Positions 9,594 to 17,637 of a stretch of DNA of 64,000 nt are shown one piece after another (the first letter of the stretch is position 1; every line of letters begins with the position of its first letter). The position numbers were made by a program, and so were the translations under genes. The notes below the pieces were generated by a model that was not told where the DNA came from, made no database searches, and saw nothing but the letters and a program-made list of their open reading frames with translations. Source of the DNA: Rheinheimera sp. SA_1 (GTDB lineage: Bacteria > Pseudomonadota > Gammaproteobacteria > Enterobacterales > Alteromonadaceae); contig NZ_LXWK01000011.1 of assembly GCF_001669775.1 (NCBI RefSeq), forward strand, positions 1,240,001 through 1,304,000, read 5' to 3'.

Positions 9594-11326
9594 CAGGGCT
9601 GGGCTCCCTCAGCTTTCAGATCATCAAGTTCAACGTATTCAGAGACTTTGATCACTTCCTCCAGCGTAGTTATGCCTTGCTGAGCGTAGCTTAATGCCAT
9701 ACTGCCCAACGTGCGGAAGCTTTCCGACTGATACGCCAGTTGCGCAAATTCTTCGCTATCGTTGCGGCGCAGCGCATCGGCCAAAGGTTTATTAATTACT
9801 AACAGTTCAAACACGCCAAGCCGGCCTTTATAACCACTGAAATTACAGGACTGACAACCACGACCTTGCCAGAATTTCAGCTCGCCTTTGGCTTTAAAAT
9901 GCGCCAGCCAGGTTTGCTCCAGCTCGTCCGGTTGATATGGCTGTTTGCAGTGCTGGCAAATCCGCCGCACTAGACGCTGCGCGACGATTGCCCGCAGCGC
10001 ACTCGCCACCAGGTAAGGCGCCGCGCCCATATCAATCAGCCGCAAAGTACTGGTGACCGCATCGTTGGTGTGCAAAGTGGATAGCACCAAATGGCCGGTT
10101 AAAGCGCCGCGTAAACCCATTTCGGCGGTTTCCTGGTCACGCATTTCACCAACCATCAGAATATCCGGATCCTGCCGCAAGCTGGTACGTAACACACCGG
10201 CAAAATCGAGGCCGATTTTATGGTTAATCTGTACCTGATTAATCCGCGGCAAGCGGTATTCCACCGGATCTTCGACGGTAATAATTTTCACCCCGGACTG
10301 ATTTAGCTCCGACAACACACCGTACAAAGTGGTGGTCTTCCCCGAACCGGTGGGGCCTGTCACCAACACCATGCCGTGTGGGCTTTGAATAATCCGCCGG
10401 AGTTTTTTCAGCAAATCAGCTGGCATGCCGGTTTCATCCAGCGTCAGTAAGCCGGCCGATTGATCGAGTAAACGCATCACCACCGATTCGCCATGCTGCA
10501 CCGGCATGGTCGACATCCGCACATCAATGGTGTGGCCTTTGACTTTGATCTGAAAACGACCGTCCTGTGGCAAGCGTTTTTCGGAAATATCCAAACCCGC
10601 CATCAGTTTTAACCGCAGCACCAGCGCCGAAGCGATGCCGGTTTCTTTCAGAATATTTTCCTGCAACACCCCATCAACCCGCTGCCGGATGCGCAGTACT
10701 TGTTCGTCAGGTTCGATATGAATATCCGAGGCCCGCACTTGCACTGCATCTTCAAACAACGACTGCAGTAACCGGACTATGGTGTTGTCTTTGTCGTTTT
10801 CCGCGCTTAATGCCGTAAAATCAATGGCATCGGTGTCTTCGTATTCTTCCTGTAATTGATGCGCAATCGACTCAATTTCTTTGGTGCGGCGGTATAAATT
10901 GTTAAAAGCTTCAATCAGCTGACTTTCGCGCACCACCGCAATGTCGATGGTTTTCGGTTCCAGCAACGGCGCGATTTGGTCGAGAATAGATAAATCGGCC
11001 GGATCGCTCATGCCTAGCAATACCGAGTGGCCGCGATCTTCCAACACCAAAGCACGTAACCGGCGGGCGTGTACTTCCGGCAATAACTGCGCGGCTTTCG
11101 GGTCAATCCGTAATTTGGTGATATCTAAAAACGACACATTCAGCTGCTGCGCCAAAAACTGCAGCAGTTGCTCTTCCGATAAAAATGCCAAATCAATCAG
11201 GCTGGCGCCAAGTTTGCGACCCGTTTGTTTTTGTTCTGCCAGCGCGCGACCGAGCTGTTGTTCGCTGATGATGCCTTCATGCACCAGCAAATCACCCAAT
11301 CGCATTTTTAAACGAGGTCTTTCCAT
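9593..11326 (-). CDS. mshE: MshE, MSHA pilus extension ATPase with c-di-GMP-binding N-domain
   Basis: 577 residues, GspE/PilB family AAA+ ATPase that powers MSHA extension. The Walker A motif GPTGSGKT is at 324-331, the Asp box and Walker B (DPDILMVGEMRD) follow, and a tetracysteine zinc site (CQHC...CQSC) lies near 457-490. The N-domain shows both 24-residue c-di-GMP motifs known from Vibrio cholerae MshE: one starts at R9 (RLGDLL..EGII) and ends at Q32, the second starts at K38 (KLGASL) and ends near Q61. The key arginine and glutamine keep the same numbers as in the Vibrio protein. Activity is therefore very likely switched on by c-di-GMP. Confidence 0.96.
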   Translation of the reverse strand: MERPRLKMRLGDLLVHEGIISEQQLGRALAEQKQTGRKLGASLIDLAFLSEEQLLQFLAQQLNVSFLDITKLRIDPKAAQLLPEVHARRLRALVLEDRGHSVLLGMSDPADLSILDQIAPLLEPKTIDIAVVRESQLIEAFNNLYRRTKEIESIAHQLQEEYEDTDAIDFTALSAENDKDNTIVRLLQSLFEDAVQVRASDIHIEPDEQVLRIRQRVDGVLQENILKETGIASALVLRLKLMAGLDISEKRLPQDGRFQIKVKGHTIDVRMSTMPVQHGESVVMRLLDQSAGLLTLDETGMPADLLKKLRRIIQSPHGMVLVTGPTGSGKTTTLYGVLSELNQSGVKIITVEDPVEYRLPRINQVQINHKIGLDFAGVLRTSLRQDPDILMVGEMRDQETAEMGLRGALTGHLVLSTLHTNDAVTSTLRLIDMGAAPYLVASALRAIVAQRLVRRICQHCKQPYQPDELEQTWLAHFKAKGELKFWQGRGCQSCNFSGYKGRLGVFELLVINKPLADALRRNDSEEFAQLAYQSESFRTLGSMALSYAQQGITTLEEVIKVSEYVELDDLKAEGAQP

Positions 11327-11342
11327 CAGTTTGCTCTTTTTA

Positions 11343-11382
11343 TCATTGCGCTAAACTTTTCATCATTGCGCTAATCTTTGTT
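11343..11382. repeat. Short direct duplication at the mshN-mshE junction
   Basis: The 12-mer TCATTGCGCTAA occurs at 11343-11354 and again at 11363-11374, 20 bases apart, with flanking T-rich bases also alike. The second copy contains the mshN stop codon, so the 3' tail of mshN has been copied into the intergenic space. It looks like a slippage duplication; no function is evident. Confidence 0.7.
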
Positions 11383-12331
11383 GAATAAATTGCCGACTGG
11401 CGGCAGATAAGCCGGGTAAGGCATACGCTTGCTGATAAGCAGCCCGCGCTTCCGGCAATTGCGCCAGTTGATCATGCGCCAACGCTTTACCGAGCCAGGC
11501 CTGCGCCAGTTGCGGTTTTAACAGCAATAATTGCTGCCAACTGGCGAGCGCGCCCGAAAAATCGCCCAGTTGCTGCCGGGCATTCGCTTGCAGTTGCCAG
11601 CTATCTGCGTTGGCGAATTCCGGCGAAATTTGCTGCAGTAGATCTAAAGTCTGCTGCCATTGTTGTCGCTGACTGGCCTGGCGCGCACCTTGTAAAAGTT
11701 GTTGTAGTTGTTGCAGTTGCTGTGCCCGCGCCTGCTCTGCCGCTAATACTTTGGGGTCTTGCAGCACCTTTTCGACTTGCATGCTGCTGGGCTGTTTTAT
11801 CGTCTCAGTCTGCGCTGACAAATCTGGCTCTGGTGTTGCCGGATAAACTTCGCTATCGGACTCTAGCGCTGGTGTTTCGATGATTGGTGTTGCTGCGTCT
11901 GGCGATTCGATTTTTGGAACTGCTGCAACTGGTTCCGCTATCACAGGACCAGCTGTCTTTTTGGTTGCAGTGATTGGCTCCGGTTGTGGCGTAGCAACAA
12001 CTGTTGGCTCTGCAATTGTTGTTGCTGTTGTCACTACTGGCGGCAAAACTAACTCTGTTTTTGGTACTATTTTTGGTTCTGTCTGTGGCACCGAAACAGC
12101 AACCGGCACCGGCTCCTGCAACCGCGCCTGTACTAAAGGCCAAATCAACCAACCAATAAACCCTGCTAATAACAAAAACAGCAGTGGCCGCAGCAGATTT
12201 TTGCCCGATCCAGCCGCACCATTGGCGGTACTAATCACAGAACCAGCTGCCACTGACCCAGCCGCTAAAGCCCCGCCAGCGGCAGGTTGTTGTTTATCGA
12301 GATCACGCAGCATCTGATTAATAACGCTCAT
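11363..12331 (-). CDS. mshN: MshN, TPR protein of the MSHA system
   Basis: 322 residues from the ATG at 12331, whose first bases overlap the mshM stop (ATGA). A longer frame upstream is the mshM coding region read in another frame. The N-terminus MSVINQMLRDLDKQQP is the typical MshN opening. One membrane helix (LLRPLLFLLLAGFIGWLIW) lies near residue 50, then a long Pro/Ala/Val/Glu-rich periplasmic linker, then TPR-like helices (about 195-320: QLLQGARQASQRQQWQQTL, ALASWQQLLLLKPQLAQAWLG). It probably scaffolds the secretin and the inner complex, as PilF/PilP-like proteins do elsewhere. Confidence 0.88.
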   Translation of the reverse strand: MSVINQMLRDLDKQQPAAGGALAAGSVAAGSVISTANGAAGSGKNLLRPLLFLLLAGFIGWLIWPLVQARLQEPVPVAVSVPQTEPKIVPKTELVLPPVVTTATTIAEPTVVATPQPEPITATKKTAGPVIAEPVAAVPKIESPDAATPIIETPALESDSEVYPATPEPDLSAQTETIKQPSSMQVEKVLQDPKVLAAEQARAQQLQQLQQLLQGARQASQRQQWQQTLDLLQQISPEFANADSWQLQANARQQLGDFSGALASWQQLLLLKPQLAQAWLGKALAHDQLAQLPEARAAYQQAYALPGLSAASRQFIQQRLAQ

Positions 12332-13215
12332 ATCACTCCAGGTGGCATCCACCACCACACCAGCAGCAACATCGCCGCCAGCCACGGCCACCAATGCAGC
12401 GCCGGTTTTACATCTTCGGTATCCAGCACCGCCTGCCACACCTGCGACAGGCCAATACTCGCCAACCCTTTGCCGTAACCCAGCATCAATGCTTTATGCG
12501 CCAGAATATTCAACAGCCTTGGAATGCCGCGGCTGTAATGCCACAACGCCCAAATCGCCAGCGGCTGAAATAGCTGTCTGCTGACGCCAGCCACATGCAG
12601 CCTTGCCTGTAAATAACACTGTACTTGTGCCCGGTTTAACACCGACAGCTGATAAGCAAAACTAATCCGCTGCCGTAATTGCCGGAACTGATAACTGGCC
12701 AGACGGCGGTCAAGCTCGGGCTGACCAAATAACACCACCTGCAATAATTTACGTTGCTCTGTTTCCAGGTTGGTTAATAACCGCAGCGCTTCCAACGTGT
12801 CGTCTGGCAATGCCTGCGCTTCATCAATCAGCAGCACCACTTGTTTTTGCTGCGAAGCCAGCAGCAGCAATTGCCGTTGTAACAATTGCGCCAACTGCGG
12901 GCCGTCGATATTGGCCGACTGTTTTAAACCCAGCTCCAGCGCCAACGCCCACTTTAATTCCAGCGGTGACAAATTTGGGTCCGGTACATAAGCTAATGCC
13001 CAATTTTCTGGTGCTTCTTGTAATAACTTGCGGCACAGCAGCGTTTTACCGGTGCCGACTTCGCCGGTCACTTTGATAAAACCTTCACCTTGTGCCAGCG
13101 CCACTTGCAGCACTTCCATCGCTTGTTGATGGGTTGGCAAATCAACGTAAAACGCCGTATTTGGCGTCAAGCCAAACGGCGCTTGTTGCATGCCAAAGTG
13201 CTGCAGGTACATCAT
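12328..13215 (-). CDS. mshM: MshM, ExeA-like AAA ATPase
   Basis: 295 residues. ExeA/MshM proteins are AAA ATPases of the inner membrane that help insert the secretin in the outer membrane. Visible are the opening LQHFGMQQAPFGLTPN, Walker A GEVGTGKT near residue 52, Walker B VVLLIDEAQALPDD and sensor-1 LQVVLFGQPELD. The C-terminal end has one membrane helix (WWPWLAAMLLLVWWWM). Compared with ExeA the periplasmic peptidoglycan-binding part is absent, which is usual for MshM. Two in-frame ATGs open the gene, and the first overlaps the mshL stop. Confidence 0.92.
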   Translation of the reverse strand: MMYLQHFGMQQAPFGLTPNTAFYVDLPTHQQAMEVLQVALAQGEGFIKVTGEVGTGKTLLCRKLLQEAPENWALAYVPDPNLSPLELKWALALELGLKQSANIDGPQLAQLLQRQLLLLASQQKQVVLLIDEAQALPDDTLEALRLLTNLETEQRKLLQVVLFGQPELDRRLASYQFRQLRQRISFAYQLSVLNRAQVQCYLQARLHVAGVSRQLFQPLAIWALWHYSRGIPRLLNILAHKALMLGYGKGLASIGLSQVWQAVLDTEDVKPALHWWPWLAAMLLLVWWWMPPGVI

Positions 13216-14885
13216 CAGCGTTGCTGCGCCCAGTCTCGTACTAAATCACCGGACTGCTGAATTTGCTGCTGCCAGACGCCACTTTCGACCACTGTCGGTT
13301 TGAGTAAAATCACCAGCTCTTTTTTCTTTTCAGTTTTAGTTTTTGACTTAAATAAATTGCCCAGCAAGGGTAGAGACGACAACCCAGGAATACCACTTTC
13401 GCTATCGCTGATCACGGTTTGCATCAAGCCGCCGATCACTACAATTTCGCCGTTGCGGGCGCGGATAATGGTGTCGGATTCCCGAATATTACTTTGCGCC
13501 AGTGGCAGAACGATCCGTCCATCACTGAGCTGAATGGTTTTGGTTTGTTCAGCAGTTTCGGTGACCGACGGATGCACGTGCAAAATTACCTGCCCGTTCT
13601 GGTCAATTTGTGGTGTAACGTCGAGCGCAATACCGGAGAAAAATGGCTGCAATGTGACGGACGGTGTTGTGGTCTGTACGCCATTGGCGGAGGTAGTGTT
13701 ATTACTTGATACGTCGGTAACAAAATATTCGTCCTGACCGACTTTAATCACCGCTTTTTGATTATTAATCGCCGTGACCCGCGGGCTCGACAGCACTTGT
13801 GCATCACCTTGCGTTTCTAACAGGCTAATCACACCGCTAAAATCAACGTTCTGAAAGGCGATAGTGGTGAGGCCGCCAATCTGATTGCTAATAGCATTGC
13901 CAAAATCACCAGCGCCGGTGTTAATCCGAAAATCGGTGGAACCAATATTGGCCAGTGCGTTTTGCCAGTTGATGCCTTGCTGATAATCGTCGCTCAGCGT
14001 GACTTCAATAATCTTCGCTTCCAGCACCACCTGGCGCTGTAAATGCTGCTCGGATTGGCTTAAAAACGCCCGCACCGCAGCAATTTCATCCGGCATGCCG
14101 CGCACTGTGACTAACCCGGCTTGCGGCGACACCACCACCGTGCGCTGCTCGCCACCGCCCAGAATTCCGGTGACCGCTTTTTCTAAATCTTTCCAGAAAT
14201 CAGTGGTGCTGCCACTTTGAATGGTGCTGCCATTAAACTGTTGTTGATTTTGCTGGCCGTTTTGCTGACCGTTCTGATTGTTGTTCTGGTTGTTATTTTG
14301 ATTGTTTTGGCCATTTTGATTCGAGCGGTTGTTCTGGTTGCCGCCGCTCTGGTTATCCTGCGACACGCCACCGGAATTCACCGCAATCGATGACAGCCCC
14401 ACCCGCTGCATCAGCAGATAATTCACCGCAATGGTTTCAGTACGCAGGCCAGCCGGATAAATCTGGTACACATTGCCAGTCAGCCGCACATCAAAACCGT
14501 ACATCTGCTGGATCACCTGCAACACTTCCGGCAAGGTCACTTGTTTCAGCTGCAGACTGATTTGACCTTGCACCGATGGGTGCACCATCACGCTGTAATC
14601 TGAATCCAGGACTAAAGACGCAAAAAACTCTGATAATTCAACGTTCAGCGCCGACACGTTAAAGCGTGGCATGAGCAGATCGGCACGCTGCGGTGGCATC
14701 GGACTTAATAAATCGTCGTTGACAGCAGCAGGCACCTGCAGTGGCTGTTGCACTGGCGCGGCCTGCTGCATTTTTTCAAGTTCTGCCTGAGTATTGCGGG
14801 CGGCTTTGGGTTCCTGCAACGCCTGACAGGCACTGAGTAACGGCAGCGTCATGGTCATCATTAAAAGAGATTTTTTCAGCATCAT
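13215..14885 (-). CDS. mshL: MshL, MSHA outer-membrane secretin
   Basis: 556 residues. The signal peptide has a lipobox LLSAC with the cysteine at 20, so it is a lipoprotein secretin (pilotin-independent anchoring is inferred). Domain order: STN/N0 about 75-145 (LNVELSEFFASLVLDSDYSV), a Gln/Asn-rich linker 178-216, an N1-like ring domain about 245-285 and the secretin beta-barrel gate about 285-540, including GVISLLETQGDAQVLSSPRV and the end block IPGLSSLPLLGNLFKSK with LVILLKPTVV. It forms the pore through which the pilus leaves. It is followed directly by mshM, the presumed assembly ATPase. Confidence 0.94.
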   Translation of the reverse strand: MMLKKSLLMMTMTLPLLSACQALQEPKAARNTQAELEKMQQAAPVQQPLQVPAAVNDDLLSPMPPQRADLLMPRFNVSALNVELSEFFASLVLDSDYSVMVHPSVQGQISLQLKQVTLPEVLQVIQQMYGFDVRLTGNVYQIYPAGLRTETIAVNYLLMQRVGLSSIAVNSGGVSQDNQSGGNQNNRSNQNGQNNQNNNQNNNQNGQQNGQQNQQQFNGSTIQSGSTTDFWKDLEKAVTGILGGGEQRTVVVSPQAGLVTVRGMPDEIAAVRAFLSQSEQHLQRQVVLEAKIIEVTLSDDYQQGINWQNALANIGSTDFRINTGAGDFGNAISNQIGGLTTIAFQNVDFSGVISLLETQGDAQVLSSPRVTAINNQKAVIKVGQDEYFVTDVSSNNTTSANGVQTTTPSVTLQPFFSGIALDVTPQIDQNGQVILHVHPSVTETAEQTKTIQLSDGRIVLPLAQSNIRESDTIIRARNGEIVVIGGLMQTVISDSESGIPGLSSLPLLGNLFKSKTKTEKKKELVILLKPTVVESGVWQQQIQQSGDLVRDWAQQR

Positions 14886-14890
14886 TTTCG

Positions 14891-15232
14891 CTACTTCGTT
14901 GTGGTTGTTGTTTGAAAAAGATTCAGCACCAGACTGCGCTCACCCTGCACCAAGGTAACCTGACTGGCACTGATGCTGCGGACCTGATAAGCCCCGATTT
15001 TTTCACCGGCCTTCAGCCATTGTCCGTTGATCAAAGCCTGCTGGTGCGAGCCCTGCGACCGGATCATGCTGAGTTTTGGCAATGCTGGTGTTGCTGTCTG
15101 CGTTGCTCCAGCCGCGGTTAACCGCTGCAACTGCGCTTCCGGCTGGGTTGGATCGGCCGCCAGCACTGCAGTGCTTAACAATACTGCCGTGATAGCCAGC
15201 AGCCATCCCTTAAATTTTAAGATAACTGTCAT
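14891..15232 (-). CDS. mshK: MshK, MSHA biogenesis protein (PilP-like)
   Basis: 113 residues with an N-terminal signal/anchor helix (GWLLAITAVLLSTAVLAADP) followed by DPTQPEAQ, a pattern shared by GspC/PilP-type periplasmic partners. The C-terminal half (LSMIRSQGSHQQALINGQWLKAGEKIG followed by YQVRSISASQVTLVQGERS) is the small HR-like beta domain that contacts the secretin. It overlaps the mshJ end by 23 bp and stops 5 bp before mshL, which fits a secretin partner. Confidence 0.85.
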   Translation of the reverse strand: MTVILKFKGWLLAITAVLLSTAVLAADPTQPEAQLQRLTAAGATQTATPALPKLSMIRSQGSHQQALINGQWLKAGEKIGAYQVRSISASQVTLVQGERSLVLNLFQTTTTTK

Positions 15233-15887
15233 ATTCGCTTACCGTTTCCAGTTCCAGTTGCAACTCTGCTTGTGGATACTCTTTCACCTGATAATTCAGC
15301 GTGCGCCAGTGTAATTGCCAGGGCAGTTGTTCTAAGCGTTGCAGCAATTGTTGTAAGCCAGCGTAATGGCCAGCGAAGGTCAGTTTGGTGCCGTGGCGGT
15401 AAAGCAAAGGTTTATCGCTGGATAATTTGTCCGTCGCAGTGGTGGTAACGACTGCGCCCGGCAACATCACCGCTTTGGCTGGTAAATTCTCCAGCGCAAT
15501 CAAGCGGATATTTTGTTGCTGATTAAGCACATCCTGCAGCAACTGCACCATTTGCTCACCGCTGATATAACGGCCGGTGACGCTGCGGATTTGGCCAAGC
15601 AATTGCTGTTCAGTCGCCAGCATGCTGTCGATATTTTGCTGTAACTGTTGGTCCGGATTGACGCTTAACGCCTTTTGCACTTCATCGATCTGCTGCTGCA
15701 AACCAACAATTTGCTGCAAACTGCTGCGATTTTGCTGTTTCAGTTGCACCTGCATCTGCCATAACGGCTGCACCAGATACAACGCGCCCAGCCACAACAA
15801 CAATAACGCCGAACCGTAACCAATCAGGTAACGTTCGCGCAGCTGTAGTTTTAAAAACCGCTCGGAATATTGTTGCCACTGGCTCAT
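15210..15887 (-). CDS. mshJ: MshJ, PilO-like alignment-complex protein
   Basis: 225 residues. One transmembrane helix (YLIGYGSALLLLWLGALYLV) near residues 20-40 is followed by a long Gln-rich coiled coil (about 45-105) and a ferredoxin-like periplasmic domain ending LELETVSEYDSYLKI. This is the PilO/GspM layout. With the PilM-like MshI and the PilN-like protein encoded just upstream it should form the inner-membrane alignment complex. The start ATG overlaps the upstream stop as ATGA. Confidence 0.88.
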   Translation of the reverse strand: MSQWQQYSERFLKLQLRERYLIGYGSALLLLWLGALYLVQPLWQMQVQLKQQNRSSLQQIVGLQQQIDEVQKALSVNPDQQLQQNIDSMLATEQQLLGQIRSVTGRYISGEQMVQLLQDVLNQQQNIRLIALENLPAKAVMLPGAVVTTTATDKLSSDKPLLYRHGTKLTFAGHYAGLQQLLQRLEQLPWQLHWRTLNYQVKEYPQAELQLELETVSEYDSYLKI

Positions 15888-16561
15888 GGCTGACCTCCGC
15901 TGGCTGGAGTTATTGGCGCTGCGGGCTGGGTCGGTACTGGTGTTACCGGCGCCTGTAACAGGGTTTCTTCGGCGAGCAAGGCTGGCCGCGCACTGACGTC
16001 AAAACTTAAATATGGCGGCTGCGCCAGGGGTTGTAGCTTGACGCCATCAAAACTCTGCCCCTGCATTAACGCATTTTTGCCCAGTGCCTGTAACCATTGT
16101 GGCAACAACTGGCTGTCTTTCACCACGCCGCTGAATTGTTGCTGCTGGCCAAGCTGGAAACTGGTCAGCCAGATACCGGGTAAATCAATCGCAGCCAGAT
16201 GACTAAGCACCTGTGAATATTGGGGGGGAGTTTTACTGATTTCCTGCTTGAGGTAACTCAGCAACTGGTGTTTTTGATCAATGCTTTGCTGCAGCTGTTG
16301 CGCTTGCTGCTGTAACATCATCGACGGCTGACGACCAGCCAGGCTTTGTTGATATACTTCCAGCTCTTTGAGTTTGTTTTGTACTTGTTTGCCAACCAAC
16401 TCAGCTTGTTGGCGTTGTTGCAGCAATTGTTGATACTGCCAGAGGCCGCCGAACGTCAATACCACTAAAACCAAACCGACCAACCAGGCACTCTGATTTA
16501 ACGTCATTTTTTCCAGCCGCGGCTGCAATACTGGCTGGTATAAATTAATCCGAAGCTTCAT
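15884..16561 (-). CDS. mshI2: PilN-like MSHA protein (MshI2)
   Basis: 225 residues. The opening MKLRINLYQP is the PilN signature: the conserved 'INL' segment is the part that inserts into PilM in the Thermus and Pseudomonas complexes. A membrane helix follows (WLVGLVLVVLTFGGLWQY), then a coiled coil and a periplasmic alpha/beta domain. A Pro/Ala/Thr-rich tail (APVTPVPTQPAAPITPASG) ends the protein. It overlaps both neighbours by 4 bp (ATGA), so expression with mshI and mshJ should be equimolar. Confidence 0.88.
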   Translation of the reverse strand: MKLRINLYQPVLQPRLEKMTLNQSAWLVGLVLVVLTFGGLWQYQQLLQQRQQAELVGKQVQNKLKELEVYQQSLAGRQPSMMLQQQAQQLQQSIDQKHQLLSYLKQEISKTPPQYSQVLSHLAAIDLPGIWLTSFQLGQQQQFSGVVKDSQLLPQWLQALGKNALMQGQSFDGVKLQPLAQPPYLSFDVSARPALLAEETLLQAPVTPVPTQPAAPITPASGGQP

Positions 16562-17517
16562 AAAGCAGCTCCTGTGACTGCCGCAACCGGCTGATTCAGT
16601 TCAAGCGCACCGGCGACCGTCAACCAATAGTCCTGTTGTTCCGCTTTATTTAAACCCGGCAACAACGCTGTTAAATCGAGCGCGCGCACTTGCACAAAAC
16701 CGTTATCGGCGAAGTATTTGACGATGGCCGGCAATTCATTGGTCGCAATCTGAAACAGAATTTCTTTCACCGGTGCTTGTCGCAATTGGCCTTCAAAGTA
16801 ATCCAACGATCGTTGTACTTCGAGTAACAGATTGTCCAGCATGCCTTGTGATAATTCGGCGATACCGTATTGATCAATCCGGTTAAAACCACGCAACCGC
16901 CGGGAAAAATACAAAGCGCCCTGCCGGATAATCTGCAGCATCAGTTCTTGCCCCGGCTGGTGCACAATCAGCATCACTGCAGCATTTTGTACCGGCAGCA
17001 AATTCCGCGGTAACCATTCTTCCGGCTGGATATTCACCAGCTGCACTTTGCGCCGCTGTAATTCACGGCATAACTCCAGCAAACTGCTTTTTGCCGTCAC
17101 TACTACGTTTATTCGTGCAGTCTGCTGGGCGGTTTGTTCTGGTAAATCAAGATAATCCAATAACATATCGTCGACGGCTACCGAGGTCAGCTCGCGGGCT
17201 AGCCAAGGCAAAGCCTGTAACATTTCAGCTTCGGGCACCGCGGGTTTATCCAGTTGGATTAACTGATAACGTTCGGCCGACAACACCAGACAAAGCGGCA
17301 CCGTGCTACTAAGCTCACCGGCCAGCTGGCTAACGGCTTGCACCAGACTTTTTTCAGGCGATAACAACAGGGTATCAACTTTTTCAACCCGATAAGGATG
17401 CGTGTGCAACACCACCAGTTTTAAACTGTCGGCCTGCAAATGAAGTGCGGCAATAGCTGCCGGCTTTTGACCACCATGGCTGGCGCGTTTGAATACTCTG
17501 GCTAATAACTGAATCAT
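16558..17517 (-). CDS. mshI: MshI, PilM-like cytoplasmic actin-fold protein
   Basis: 319 residues and first gene of the MSHA run. The N-terminal part (AIAALHLQADSLKLVVLH) corresponds to the first strands of the actin-like PilM fold, and LLLEVQRSLDYFEGQLRQAPV is the helix typical of PilM/MshI. It lacks a membrane helix, so it acts in the cytoplasm, binding the PilN-like protein and probably MshE. The promoter of the operon should lie in 17518-17637, shared with the divergent gene at 17638. Confidence 0.88.
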   Translation of the reverse strand: MIQLLARVFKRASHGGQKPAAIAALHLQADSLKLVVLHTHPYRVEKVDTLLLSPEKSLVQAVSQLAGELSSTVPLCLVLSAERYQLIQLDKPAVPEAEMLQALPWLARELTSVAVDDMLLDYLDLPEQTAQQTARINVVVTAKSSLLELCRELQRRKVQLVNIQPEEWLPRNLLPVQNAAVMLIVHQPGQELMLQIIRQGALYFSRRLRGFNRIDQYGIAELSQGMLDNLLLEVQRSLDYFEGQLRQAPVKEILFQIATNELPAIVKYFADNGFVQVRALDLTALLPGLNKAEQQDYWLTVAGALELNQPVAAVTGAAL

Positions 17518-17541
17518 CTTTCAGCCCCGAGACTATTTGTA

Positions 17542-17605
17542 CCCGTCATACCTGAAGTTGCAACCTTGTAGTCCAAGCCGCAACTTCAATGACTTTAGGT
17601 ATAAT
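17542..17605. repeat. CCCGTCAT..TGAAGTT repeat element (short copy) in the mshI divergent promoter region
   Basis: CCCGTCATACCTGAAGTTGC (17542-17561) faces GCAACTTCA (17580-17588); nine bases pair perfectly around an 18-base loop. The left end matches the element at 39888-40007 closely. A TATAAT hexamer (17600-17605) ends the element, 32 bases before the ATG at 17638, and may be the -10 of that gene; no good -35 stands at the right spacing. So this repeat may have supplied part of a promoter. Confidence 0.6.
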
Positions 17606-17637
17606 CTTCTTGTCGTTATTATTGGAATTATCTGGTT

